DNA of 64,000 nt, taken from the NCBI RefSeq assembly GCF_021155765.1, contig NC_060110.1, positions 2,914,001 to 2,978,000 of the forward strand, read 5' to 3'. Below the pieces are notes generated by a model. It was given only the letters and a program-made list of their open reading frames with translations. It did not search any database and was not told the DNA's origin. The translations under genes were made by a program, and so were the position numbers. Positions 51,084 to 62,740 of the stretch are shown here, piece after piece (within the stretch, counting starts at the first letter, position 1; every line of letters starts with the position of its first letter). The stretch is from Diprion similis. Taxonomy: Eukaryota > Arthropoda > Insecta > Hymenoptera > Diprionidae.

Positions 51084-54000
51084 AACCCCTTTGGATTTTT
51101 TGCGAAAAATTCGACGACTTTGAAAAGTGCTGCAATTAATTCTTTAGGGCACTATTCCGACGTAATTCTGCGAGAGAAATCGATTAAGCGCAGTCCCAAT
51201 ACGCTGCGAGCAACGGATCAAAAGTTACAGCCAAATAACTGGAGATTTTCATCGTCATTTCTCTGCTGTTGGTCGCAAGCTTTTTTTAATGTGTTTTTTG
51301 AGTTCCTGGGGTCCCGATTAGCCAAGGAACGGTCATACAAATCAATTCGGAGACCGGAAATTTTCGGCTCCAAAAATCGCAAAAAAAGTAAGGCTAACCC
51401 CTTTGGACTTTTGGCGGAAATTTCGACGACTTTGGAAAGTGCTGCAATTAATTCTTTAGGGCACTATTTCGACGTAATTTTGCGAGAGAAATCGATTGAG
51501 CGCAGTCCCAATACGCTGCGAGCAACGGATCAAAAGTTACAGCCAAAAAACTGCAGATTTTCATCGTCATTTCTCTGCTGTTGGTTGCAAGCTTTTTTTA
51601 ATGTGTTTTTTGAGTTTCTGGGGTCCCAATTAGCCTAGGTACGGTCATACAAATCAATTCGAAGACCGGAAATTTTCGGCTTCAAAAATCGCAAAAAAAG
51701 TAAGGCTAACCCCTTTGGATTTTTTGCAAAAATTTCGACGACTTTGAAAAGTGCTGCAATTAATTCTTTAGGGCACTATTCCGACGTAATTCTGCGAGAG
51801 AAATCCATTGAGCGCAGTCCCAATACGCTGCGAGCAACGGATCAAAAGTTACAGCCAAAAAACTGGAGATTTTCATCGTCATTTTTCTGCTGTTGGTCGC
51901 AAGCTTTTTTTGATGTGTTTTTTGAGTTCCTGGGGTCCCGATTAGCCAAGGAACGGTCATACAAATCAATTCAGAGACCGGAAATTTTCGGCTCCAAAAA
52001 TCGCAAAGAAAGTAAGGCTAACCCCTTTGGACTTTTGGCGGAAATTTCGACGACTTTGGAAAGTGCTGCAATTAATTCTTTAGGGCACTATTTCGACGTA
52101 ATTTTGCGAGAGAAATCGATTGAGCGCAGTCCCAATACGCTGCGAGCAACGGATCAAAAGTTACAGCCAAAAAACTGCAGATTTTGATCGTCATTTCTCT
52201 GCTGTTGGTCGCAAGCTTTTTTTAATGTGTTTTTTGAGTTCCTGGGGTCCCAATTAGCCAGAAAACGGTCATACAAATCAATTCGAAGTCCGGAAATTTT
52301 CGGCTGCAAAAAGCGCAAAAAAAGTAAGGCTAACCCCTTTGGATTTTTGGCGGAAATTTCGACGACTTTAAAAAGTGCTGCAATTGATTCTTTAGGGCAC
52401 TGTTCCGACGTAATTTTGCGAGAGAAATCGATTGAGCGCAGTCCCAATACGCTGCGAGCAACGGATCAAAAGTTACAGCCAAAAAACTGCAGATTTTCAT
52501 CGTCATTTCTCTGCTGTTGGTTGCAAGCTTTTTTTAATGTGTTTTTTGAGTTCCTGGGGTCTCAATTAGCCTAGGTACGGTCATACAAATCAATTCGGAG
52601 ACCGGAAATTTTCGGCTTCAAATATCGCAAAAAAAGTAAGGCTAACCCCTTTGGATTTTTTGCAAAAATTTCGACGACTTTGAAAAGTGCTGCAATTAAT
52701 TCTTTAGGGCACTATTCCGACGTAATTCTGCGAGAGAAATCCATTGAGCGCAGTCCCAATACGCTGCGCGCAACGGATCAAAAGTTACAGCTAAAAAACT
52801 GGAGATTTTCATCGTCATTTTTCTGCTGTTGGTCGCAAGCTTTTTTTAATGTGTTTTTTGAGTTCCTGGGGTCCCGATTAGCCAGAAAACGGTCATACAA
52901 ATCAATTCGGAGACCGGAAATTTTCGGCTGCAAAAAGCGCAAAAAAAGTAAGGCTAACCCCTTTGGATTTTTGGCGGAAATTTCGACGACTTTAAAAAGT
53001 GCTGCAATTGATTCTTTAGGGCACTGTTCCGACGTAATTTTGCGAGAGAAATCGATTGAGCGCAGTCCCAATACGCTGCGAGCAACGGATCAAAAGTTAC
53101 AGCCAAAAAACTGCAGATTTTCATCGTCATTTCTCTGCTGTTGGTTGCAAGCTTTTTTTAATGTGTTTTTTGAGTTCCTGGGGTCTCAATTAGCCTAGGT
53201 ACGGTCATACAAATCAATTCGGAGACCGGAAATTTTCGGCTTCAAAAATCGCAAAAAAAGTAAGGCTAACCCCTTTGGATTTTTTGCAAAAATTTCGACG
53301 ACTTTGAAAAGTGCTGCAATTAATTCTTTAGGGCACTATTCCGACGTAATTCTGCGAGAGAAATCCATTGAGCGCAGTCCCAATACGCTGCGAGCAACGG
53401 ATCAAAAGTTACAGCTAAAAAACTGGAGATTTTCATCGTCATTTTTCTGCTGTTGGTCGCAAGCTTTTTTTAATGTGTTTTTTGAGTTCCTGGGGTCCCG
53501 ATTAGCCAAGGAACGGTCATACAAATCAATTCAGAGACCGGAAATTTTCGGCTCCAAAAATCGCAAAAAAAGTAAGGCTAACCCCTTTGGATTTTTTGCG
53601 AAAAATTCGACGACTTTGAAAAGTGCTGCAATTAATTCTTTAGGGCACTATTCCGACGTAATTTTGCGAGAGAAATCGATTGAGCGCAGTCCCAATACGC
53701 TGCGAGCAACGGATCAAAAGTTACAGCCAAAAAACCGCAGATTTTGATCGTCATTTCTCTGCTGTTGGTCGCAAGCTTTTTTTAATGTGTTTTTTGAGTT
53801 CCTGGGGTCCCAATTAGCCAGAAAACGGTCATACAAATCAATTCGGAGACCGGAAATTTTCGGCTGCAAAAAGCGCAAAAAAAGTAAGGCTAACCCCTTT
53901 GGATTTTTGGCGGAAATTTCGACGACTTCAAAAAGTGCTGCAATTGATTCTTTAGGGCACTATTCCGACGTAATTTTGCGAGAGAAATCGATTGTGCGCA

Positions 54001-57000
54001 GTCCCAATACGCTGCGAGCAACGGATCGAAAGTTACAGGCAAAAAACTGCAGATTTTGATCGTCATTTCTCTGCTGTTGGTTGGAAGCTTTTTTTAATGT
54101 GTTTTTTGAGTTCCTGGGGTCCCAATTAGCCAGAAAACGGTCATACAAATCAATTCGGAGACCGGAAATTTTCGGCTGCAAAAAGCGCAAAAAAAGTAAG
54201 GCTAACCCCTTTGGATTTTTGGCGGAAATTTCGACGACTTCAAAAAGTGCTGCAATTGATTCTTTAGGGCACTATTCCGACGTAATTTTGCGAGAGAAAT
54301 CGATTGTGCGCAGTCCCAATACGCTGCGAGCAACGGATCGAAAGTTACAGGCAAAAAACTGCAGATTTTCATCGTCATTTCTCTGCTGTTGGTTGGAAGC
54401 TTTTTTTAATGTGTTTTTTGAGTTCCTGGGGTCCCAATTAGCCAAGAAACGGTCTTACAAATCAATTCGGAGACCGGAAATTTTCGGCTCCAAAAATCGC
54501 AAAAAAAGTAAGGCTAACCCCTTTGGATTTTTTCCGAAAAATTCGAAGACTTTGAAAAGTGCTGCAATTAATTCTTTAGGGCACTATTTCGACGTAATTT
54601 TGCGAGAGAAATCGATTGAGCGCAGTCCCAATACGCTGCGAGCAACGGATCAAAAGTTACAGCCAAAAAACTGGAGATTTTCATCGTCATTTCTCTGCTG
54701 TTGGTCGCAAGCTTTTATTAATGTGTTTTTTGAGTTCCTGGGGTCCCAATTAGCCTAGAAACGGTCATACAAATCAATTCGGAGACCGAAAATTTCCGTC
54801 TCCAGAAATTGCAAAAAAAAGTAAGGCTAACCCCTTTGGATTTTTTGCGAAAAATTCGACGACTTTGAAAAGTGCTGCAATTAATTCTTTGGGGCACTAT
54901 TCCGACGTAATTCTGCGAGAGAAATCGATTAAGCGCAGTCCCAATACGCTGCGAGCAACGGATCAAAAGTTACAGCCAAAAAACTGGAGATTTTCATCGT
55001 CATTTCTCTGCTGTTGGTCGCAAGCTTTTTTTAATGTGTTTTTTGAGTTCCTGGGGTCCCGATTAGCCAAGGAACGGTCATACAAATCAATTCGGAGACC
55101 GGAAATTTTCGGCTCCAAAAATCGCAAAAAAAGTAAGGCTAACCCCTTTGGACTTTTGGCGGAAATTTCGACGACTTTGGAAAGTGCTGCAATTAATTCT
55201 TTAGGGCACTATTTCGACGTAATTTTGCGAGAGAAATCGATTGAGCGCAGTCCCAATACGCTGCGAGCAACGGATCAAAAGTTACAGCCAAAAAACTGCA
55301 GATTTTGATCGTCATTTCTCTGCTGTTGGTCGCAAGCTTTTTTTAATGTGTTTTTTGAGTTCCTGGGGTCCCAATTAGCCAGGAAACGGTCATACAAATC
55401 AATTCGGAGACCGGAAATTTTCGGCTCCAAAAATCGCAAAAAAAGTAAGGCTAACCCCTTTGGATTTTTGGCGGAAATTTCGACGACTTTGAAAAGTGCT
55501 GCAATTGATTCTTTAGAGCACTGTTTCGACGTAATTTTGCGACAGAAATCCATTGAGCGCAGTCCCAATACGCTGCGAGCAACGGATCAAAAGTTACAGC
55601 CAAAAAACTGGAGATTTTCATCGTCATTTTTCTGCTGTTGGTCGCAAGCTTTTTTTAATGTGTTTTTTGAGATCCTGGGGTCCCGATTAGCCATGGAACG
55701 GTCATACAAATCAATTCAGAGACCGGAAATTTTCGGCTCCAAAAATCGCAAAAAAAGTAAGGCTAACCCCTTTGGATTTTTTGCGAAAAATTCGACGACT
55801 TTGAAAAGTGCTGCAATTAATTCTTTAGGGCACTATTCCGACGTAATTTTGCGAGAGAAATCGATTGAGCGCAGTCCCAATACGCTGCGAGCAACGGATC
55901 AAAAGTTACAGCCAAAAAACCGCAGATTTTGATCGTCATTTCTCTGCTGTTGGTCGCAAGCTTTTTTCAATGTGTTTTTTGAGTTCCTGGGGACCCAATT
56001 AGCCAGGAAACGGTCATACCAATCAATTCGGAGTCCGGAAATTTTCGGCTGCAAAAAGCGCAAAAAAAGTAAGGCTAACCCCTTTGGATTTTTGGCGGAA
56101 ATTTCGACGACTTTAAAAAGTGCTGCAATTGATTCTTTAGGGCACTATTCCGACGTAATTTTGCGAGAGAAATCGATTGTGCGCAGTCCCAATACGCTGC
56201 GAGCAACGGATCGAAAGTTACAGCCAAAAAACTGCAGATTTTCATCGTCATTTCTCTGCTGTCGGTTGGAAGCTTTTTTTAATGTGTTTTTTGAGTTCCT
56301 GGGGTCCCAATTAGCCAAGAAACGGTCTTACAAATCAATTCGGAGACCGGAAATTTTCGGCTCCAAAAATCGCAAAAAAAGTAAGGCTAACCCCTTTGGA
56401 TTTTTTGCGATAAATTCGACGACTTTGAAAAGTGCTGCAATTAATTCTTTAGGGCACTATTCCGACGTAATTTTGCGAGAGAAATCGATTGAGCGCAGTC
56501 CCAATACGCTGCGAGCAACGGATCAAAAGTTACAGCCAAAAAACTGGAGATTTTCATCGTCATTTCTCTGCTGTTGGTCGCAAGCTTTTTTTAATGTGTT
56601 TTTTGAGTTCCTGGGGTCCCAATTAGCCTAGAAACGGTCATACAAATCAATTCGGAGACCGAAAATTTCCGTCTCCAGAAATTGCAAAAAAAGTAAGGCT
56701 AACCCCTTTGGATTTTTTGCGAAAAATTCGACGACTTGGAAAAGTGCTGCAATTAATTCTTTAGGGCACTATTCCGACGTAATTCTGCGAGAGAAATCGA
56801 TTAAGCGCAGTCCCAATACGCTGCGAGCAACGGATCGAAAGTTACAGCCAAAAAACTGCAGATTTTCATCGTCATTTCTCTGCTGTTGGTTGGAAGCTTT
56901 TTTTAATGTGTTTTTTGAGTTCCTGGGGTCCCAATTAGCCAAGAAACGGTCTTACAAATCAATTCGGAGACCGGAAATTTTCGGCTCCAAAAATCGCAAA

Positions 57001-57987
57001 AAAAGTAAGGCTAACCCCTTTGGATTTTTTGCGAAAAATTCGACGACTTTGAAAAGTGCTGCAATTAATTCTTTAGGGCACTATTCCGACGTAATTTTGC
57101 GTGAGAAATCGATTGAGCGCAGTCTCAATACGCTGCGAGCAGCTGATCAAAAGTTACAGCCAAAAAACTGGAGATTTTCATCGTCATTTCTCTGCTGTTG
57201 GTCGCAAGCTTTTATTAATGTGTTTTTTGAGTTCCTGGGGTCCCAATTAGCCTAGAAACGGTCATACAAATCAATTCGGAGACCGAAAATTTCCGTCTCC
57301 AGAAATTGCAAAAAAAGTAAGGCTAACCCCTTTGGATTTTTTGCGAAAAATTCGACGACTTTGAAAAGTGCTGCAATTAATTCTTTAGGGCACTATTCCG
57401 ACGTAATTTTGCGAGAGAAATCGATTGAGCGCAGTCCCAATACGCTGCGAGCAACGGATCAAAAGTTACAGCCAAAAAACTGGAGATTTTCATCGTCATT
57501 TCTCTGCTGTTGGTCGCAAGCTTTTTTTAATGTGTTTTTCGAGTTCCTGGGGTCCCAATTAGCCTAGGTACGGTCATACAAATCAATTCGGAGACCGGAA
57601 ATTTTCGGCTCCAAAAATCGCAAAAAAAAAGTAAGGCTAACCCCTTTGGATTTTTTGCGAAAAATTCGACGACTTTGAAAAGTGCTGCAATTAATTCTTT
57701 AGGGCACTATTCCGACGTAATTTTGCGAGAGAAATCGATTGAGCGCAGTCCCAATACGCTGCGAGCAGCTGATCAAAAGTTACAGCCAAAAAACTGGAGA
57801 TTTTCACCGTCATTTCTCTGCTGTTGGTCGCAAGCTTTTATTAATGTGTTTTTTGAGTTCCTGGGGTCCCAATTAGCCTAGAAACGGTCATACAAATCAA
57901 TTCGGAGACCGAAAATTTCCGTCTCCAGAAATTGCAAAAAAAAGTAAGGCTAACCCCTTTGGATTTTTTGCGAAAAATTCGACGACT

Positions 57988-60240
57988 TTGAAAAGTGCTG
58001 CAATTAATTCTTTAGGGCACTATTCCGACGTAATTCTGCGAGAGAAATCGATTAAGCGCAGTCCCAATACGCTGCGAGCAACGGATCAAAAGTTACAGCC
58101 AAAAAACTGGAGATTTTCATCGTCATTTCTCTGCTGTTGGTCGCAAGCTTTTATTAATGTGTTTTTTGAGTTCCTGGGGTCCCAATTAGCCTAGAAACGG
58201 TCATACAAATCAATTCGGAGACCGAAAATTTCCGTCTCCAGAAATTGCAAAAAAAAGTAAGGCTAACCCCTTTGGATTTTTTGCGAAAAATTCGACGACT
58301 TTGAAAAGTGCTGCAATTAATTCTTTGGGGCACTATTCCGACGTAATTCTGCGAGAGAAATCGATTAAGCGCAGTCCCAATACGCTGCGAGCAACGGATC
58401 AAAAGTTACAGCCAAAAAACTGGAGATTTTCATCGTCATTTCTCTGCTGTTGGTCGCAAGCTTTTTTTAATGTGTTTTTTGAGTTCCTGGGGTCCCGATT
58501 AGCCAAGGAACGGTCATACAAATCAATTCGGAGACCGGAAATTTTCGGCTCCAAAAATCGCAAAAAAAGTAAGGCTAACCCCTTTGGACTTTTGGCGGAA
58601 ATTTCGACGACTTTGGAAAGTGCTGCAATTAATTCTTTAGGGCACTATTTCGACGTAATTTTGCGAGAGAAATCGATTGAGCGCAGTCCCAATACGCTGC
58701 GAGCAACGGATCAAAAGTTACAGCCAAAAAACTGCAGATTTTGATCGTCATCTCTCTGCTGTTGGTCGCAAGCTTTTTTTAATGCGTTTTTGAGTTCCTG
58801 GGGTCCCAATTAGCCAGGAAACGGTCATACAAATCAATTCGGAGACCGGAAATTTTCGGCTCCAAAAATCGCAAAAAAAGTAAGGCTAACCCCTTTGGAT
58901 TTTTGGCGGAAATTTCGACGACTTTGAAAAGTGCTGCAATTGATTCTTTAGGGCACTGTTCCGACGTAATTTTGCGAGAGAAATCGATTGAGCGCAGTCC
59001 CAATACGCTGCGAGCAACGGATCAAAAGTTACAAGCAAAAAACTGCAGATTTTCATCGTCATTTCTCTGCTGTTGGTTGCAAGCTTTTTTTAATGTGTTT
59101 TTTGAGTTCCTGGGGTCCCAATTAGCCTAGGTACGGTCATACGAATCAATTCGGAGACCGGAAATTTTCGGCTTCAAAAATCGCAAAAAAAGTAAGGCTA
59201 ACCCCTTTGGATTTTTTGCAAAAATTTCGACGACTTCGAAAAGTGCTGCAATTAATTCTTTAGGGCACTATTCCGACGTAATTCTGCGAGAGAAATCCAT
59301 TGAGCGCAGTCCCAATACGCTGCGAGCAACGGATCAAAAGTTACAGCCAAAAAACTGGAGATTTTCATCGTCATTTTTCTGCTGTTGGTCGCAAGCTTTT
59401 TTTAATGTGTTTTTTGAGTTCCTGGGGTCCCGATTAGCCAAGGAACGGTCATACAAATCAATTCAGAGACCGGAAATTTTCGGCTCCAAAAATCGCAAAA
59501 AAAGTAAGGCTAACCCCTTTGGATTTTTTGCGAAAAATTCGACGACTTTGAAAAGTGCTGCAATTAATTCTTTAGGGCACTATTCCGACGTAATTTTGCG
59601 AGAGAAATCGATTGAGCGCAGTTCCAATACGCTGCGAGCAACGGATCAAAAGTTACAGCCAAAAAACCGCAGATTTTGATCGTCATTTCTCTGCTGTTGG
59701 TCGCAAGCTTTTTTTAATGTGTTTTTTGAGTTCCTGGGGTCCCAATTAGCCAGGAAACGGTCATACAAATCAATTCGGAGACCGGAAATTTTCGGCTGCA
59801 AAAAGCGCAAAAAAAGTAAGGCTAACCCCTTTGGATTTTTGGCGGAAATTTCGACGACTTTAAAAAGTGCTGCAATTGATTCTTTAGGGCACTATTCCGA
59901 CGTAATTTTGCGAGAGAAATCGATTGTGCGCAGTCCCAATACGCTGCGAGCAACGGATCGAAAGTTACAGCCAAAAAACTGCAGATTTTCATCGTCATTT
60001 CTCTGCTGTCGGTTGGAAGCTTTTTTTAATGTGTTTTTTGAGTTCCTGGGGTCCCAATTAGCCAAGAAACGGTCTTACAAATCAATTCGGAGACCGGAAA
60101 TTTTCGGCTCCAAAAATCGCAAAAAAAGTAAGGCTAACCCCTTTGGATTTTTTGCGATAAATTCGACGACTTTGAAAAGTGCTGCAATTAATTCTTTAGG
60201 GCACTATTCCGACGTAATTTTGCGAGAGAAATCGATTGAG
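57988..60240 (+). repeat. 8-monomer higher-order repeat, copy 1 (about 2497 bp period)
   Basis: Monomers here match those 2497-2498 bases downstream: 57988 with 60485, 58301 with 60798, 59407 with 61905, 59719 with 62217. Shared rare variants include TTCTTTGGGGCACTATT (58322 and 60819). A related order of variants occurs at 54718-56631, at a different spacing. Confidence 0.78.
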
Positions 60241-60484
60241 CGCAGTCCCAATACGCTGCGAGCAACGGATCAAAAGTTACAGCCAAAAAACTGGAGATTT
60301 TCATCGTCATTTCTCTGCTGTTGGTCGCAAGCTATTTTTAATGTGTTTTTTGAGTTCCTGGGGTCCCAATTAGCCTAGAAACGGTCATACAAATCAATTC
60401 GGAGACCGAAAATTTCCGTCTCCAGAAATTGCAAAAAAAAGTAAGGCTAACCCCTTTGGATTTTTTGCGAAAAATTCGACGACT

Positions 60485-62740
60485 TTGAAAAGTGCTGCAA
60501 TTAATTCTTTAGGGCACTATTCCGACGTAATTCTGCGAGAGAAATCGATTAAGCGCAGTCCCAATACGCTGCGAGCAACGGATCAAAAGTTACAGCCAAA
60601 AAACTGGAGATTTTCATCGTCATTTCTCTGCTGTTGGTCGCAAGCTTTTATTAATGTGTTTTTTGAGTTCCTGGGGTCCCAATTAGCCTAGAAACGGTCA
60701 TACAAATCAATTCGGAGACCGAAAATTTCCGTCTCCAGAAATTGCAAAAAAAAGTAAGGCTAACCCCTTTGGATTTTTTGCGAAAAATTCGACGACTTTG
60801 AAAAGTGCTGCAATTAATTCTTTGGGGCACTATTCCGACGTAATTCTGCGAGAGAAATCGATTAAGCGCAGTCCCAATACGCTGCGAGCAACGGATCAAA
60901 AGTTACAGCCAAAAAACTGGAGATTTTCATCGTCATTTCTCTGCTGTTGGTCGCAAGCTTTTTTTAATGTGTTTTTTGAGTTCCTGGGGTCCCGATTAGC
61001 CAAGGAACGGTCATACAAATCAATTCGGAGACCGGAAATTTTCGGCTCCAAAAATCGCAAAAAAAGTAAGGCTAACCCCTTTGGACTTTTGGCGGAAATT
61101 TCGACGACTTTGGAAAGTGCTGCAATTAATTCTTTAGGGCACTATTTCGACGTAATTTTGCGAGAGAAATTGATTGAGCGCAGTCCCAATACGCTGCGAG
61201 CAACGGATCAAAAGTTACAGCCAAAAAACTGCAGATTTTGATCGTCATTTCTCTGCTGTTGGTCGCAAGCTTTTTTTAATGTGTTTTTTGAGTTCCTGGG
61301 GTCCCAATTAGCCAGGAAACGGTCATACAAATCAATTCGGAGACCGGAAATTTTCGGCTCCAAAAATCGCAAAAAAAGTAAGGCTAACCCCTTTGGATTT
61401 TTGGCGGAAATTTCGACGACTTTGAAAAGTGCTGCAATTGATTCTTTAGGGCACTGTTCCGACGTAATTTTGCGAGAGAAATCGATTGAGCGCAGTCCCA
61501 ATACGCTGCGAGCAACGGATCAAAAGTTACAGGCAAAAAACTGCAGATTTTCATCGTCATTTCTCTGCTGTTGGTTGCAAGCTTTTTTTAATGTGTTTTT
61601 TGAGTTCCTGGGGTCCCAATTAGCCTAGGTACGGTCATACAAATCAATTCGGAGACCGGAAATTTTCGGCTTCAAAAATCGCAAAAAAAGTAAGTCTAAC
61701 CCCTTTGGATTTTTTGCAAAAATTTCGACGACTTCGAAAAGTGCTGCAATTAATTCTTTAGGGCACTATTCCGACGTAATTCTGCGAGAGAAATCCATTG
61801 AGCGCAGTCCCAATACGCTGCGAGCAACGGATCAAAAGTTACAGCCAAAAAACTGGAGATTTTCATCGTCATTTTTCTGCTGTTGGTCGCAAGCTTTTTT
61901 TAATGTGTTTTTTGAGTTCCTGGGGTCCCGATTAGCCAAGGAACGGTCATACAAATCAATTCAGAGACCGGAAATTTTCGGCTCCAAAAATCGCAAAAAA
62001 AGTAAGGCTAACCCCTTTGGATTTTTTGCGAAAAATTCGACGACTTTGAAAAGTGCTGCAATTCATTCTTTAGGGCACTATTCCGACGTAATTTTGCGAG
62101 AGAAATCGATTGAGCGCAGTCCCAATACGCTGCGAGCAACGGATCAAAAGTTACAGCCAAAAAACTGCAGATTTTGATCGTCATTTCTCTGCTGTTGGTC
62201 GCAAGCTTTTTTTAATGTGTTTTTTGAGTTCCTGGGGTCCCAATTAGCCAGGAAACGGTCATACAAATCAATTCGGAGACCGGAAATTTTCGGCTGCAAA
62301 AAGCGCAAAAAAAGTAAGGCTAACCCCTTTGGATTTTTGGCGGAAATTTCGACGACTTTAAAAAGTGCTGCAATTGATTCTTCAGGGCACTATTCCGACG
62401 TAATTTTGCGAGAGAAATCGATTGTGCGCAGTCCCAATACGCTGCGAGCAACGGATCGAAAGTTACAGCCAAAAAACTGCAGATTTTCATCGTCATTTCT
62501 CTGCTGTCGGTTGGAAGCTTTTTTTAATGTGTTTTTTGAGTTCCTGGGGTCCCAATTAGCCAAGAAACGGTCTTACAAATCAATTCGGAGACCGGAAATT
62601 TTCGGCTCCAAAAATCGCAAAAAAAGTAAGGCTAACCCCTTTGGATTTTTTGCGATAAATTCGACGACTTTGAAAAGTGCTGCAATTAATTCTTTAGGGC
62701 ACTATTCCGACGTAATTTTGCGAGAGAAATCGATTGAGCG
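60485..62740 (+). repeat. 8-monomer higher-order repeat, copy 2 (about 2497 bp period)
   Basis: Second copy of the block at 57988-60240, with a handful of substitutions (for example TTCAGGGCACT at 62382 in place of TTTAGGGCACT). Agreement stops near 62740, where copy 2 switches to monomers with GAGCAGCTGATC. Confidence 0.78.

Larger units (their letters stand above)
46301..51560 (+). repeat. satellite segment duplicated at 3441 bp spacing, copy 2, split by the LINE
   Basis: The counterpart of 42860-44650. Its satellite part runs from about 46301 to 47625 and resumes at 51082 to about 51560 after the inserted LINE. The continuation beyond the LINE matches the sequence following the equivalent point in copy 1 (44189 onward), including the variant CAAATAACTGGAG. 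Confidence 0.8.
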
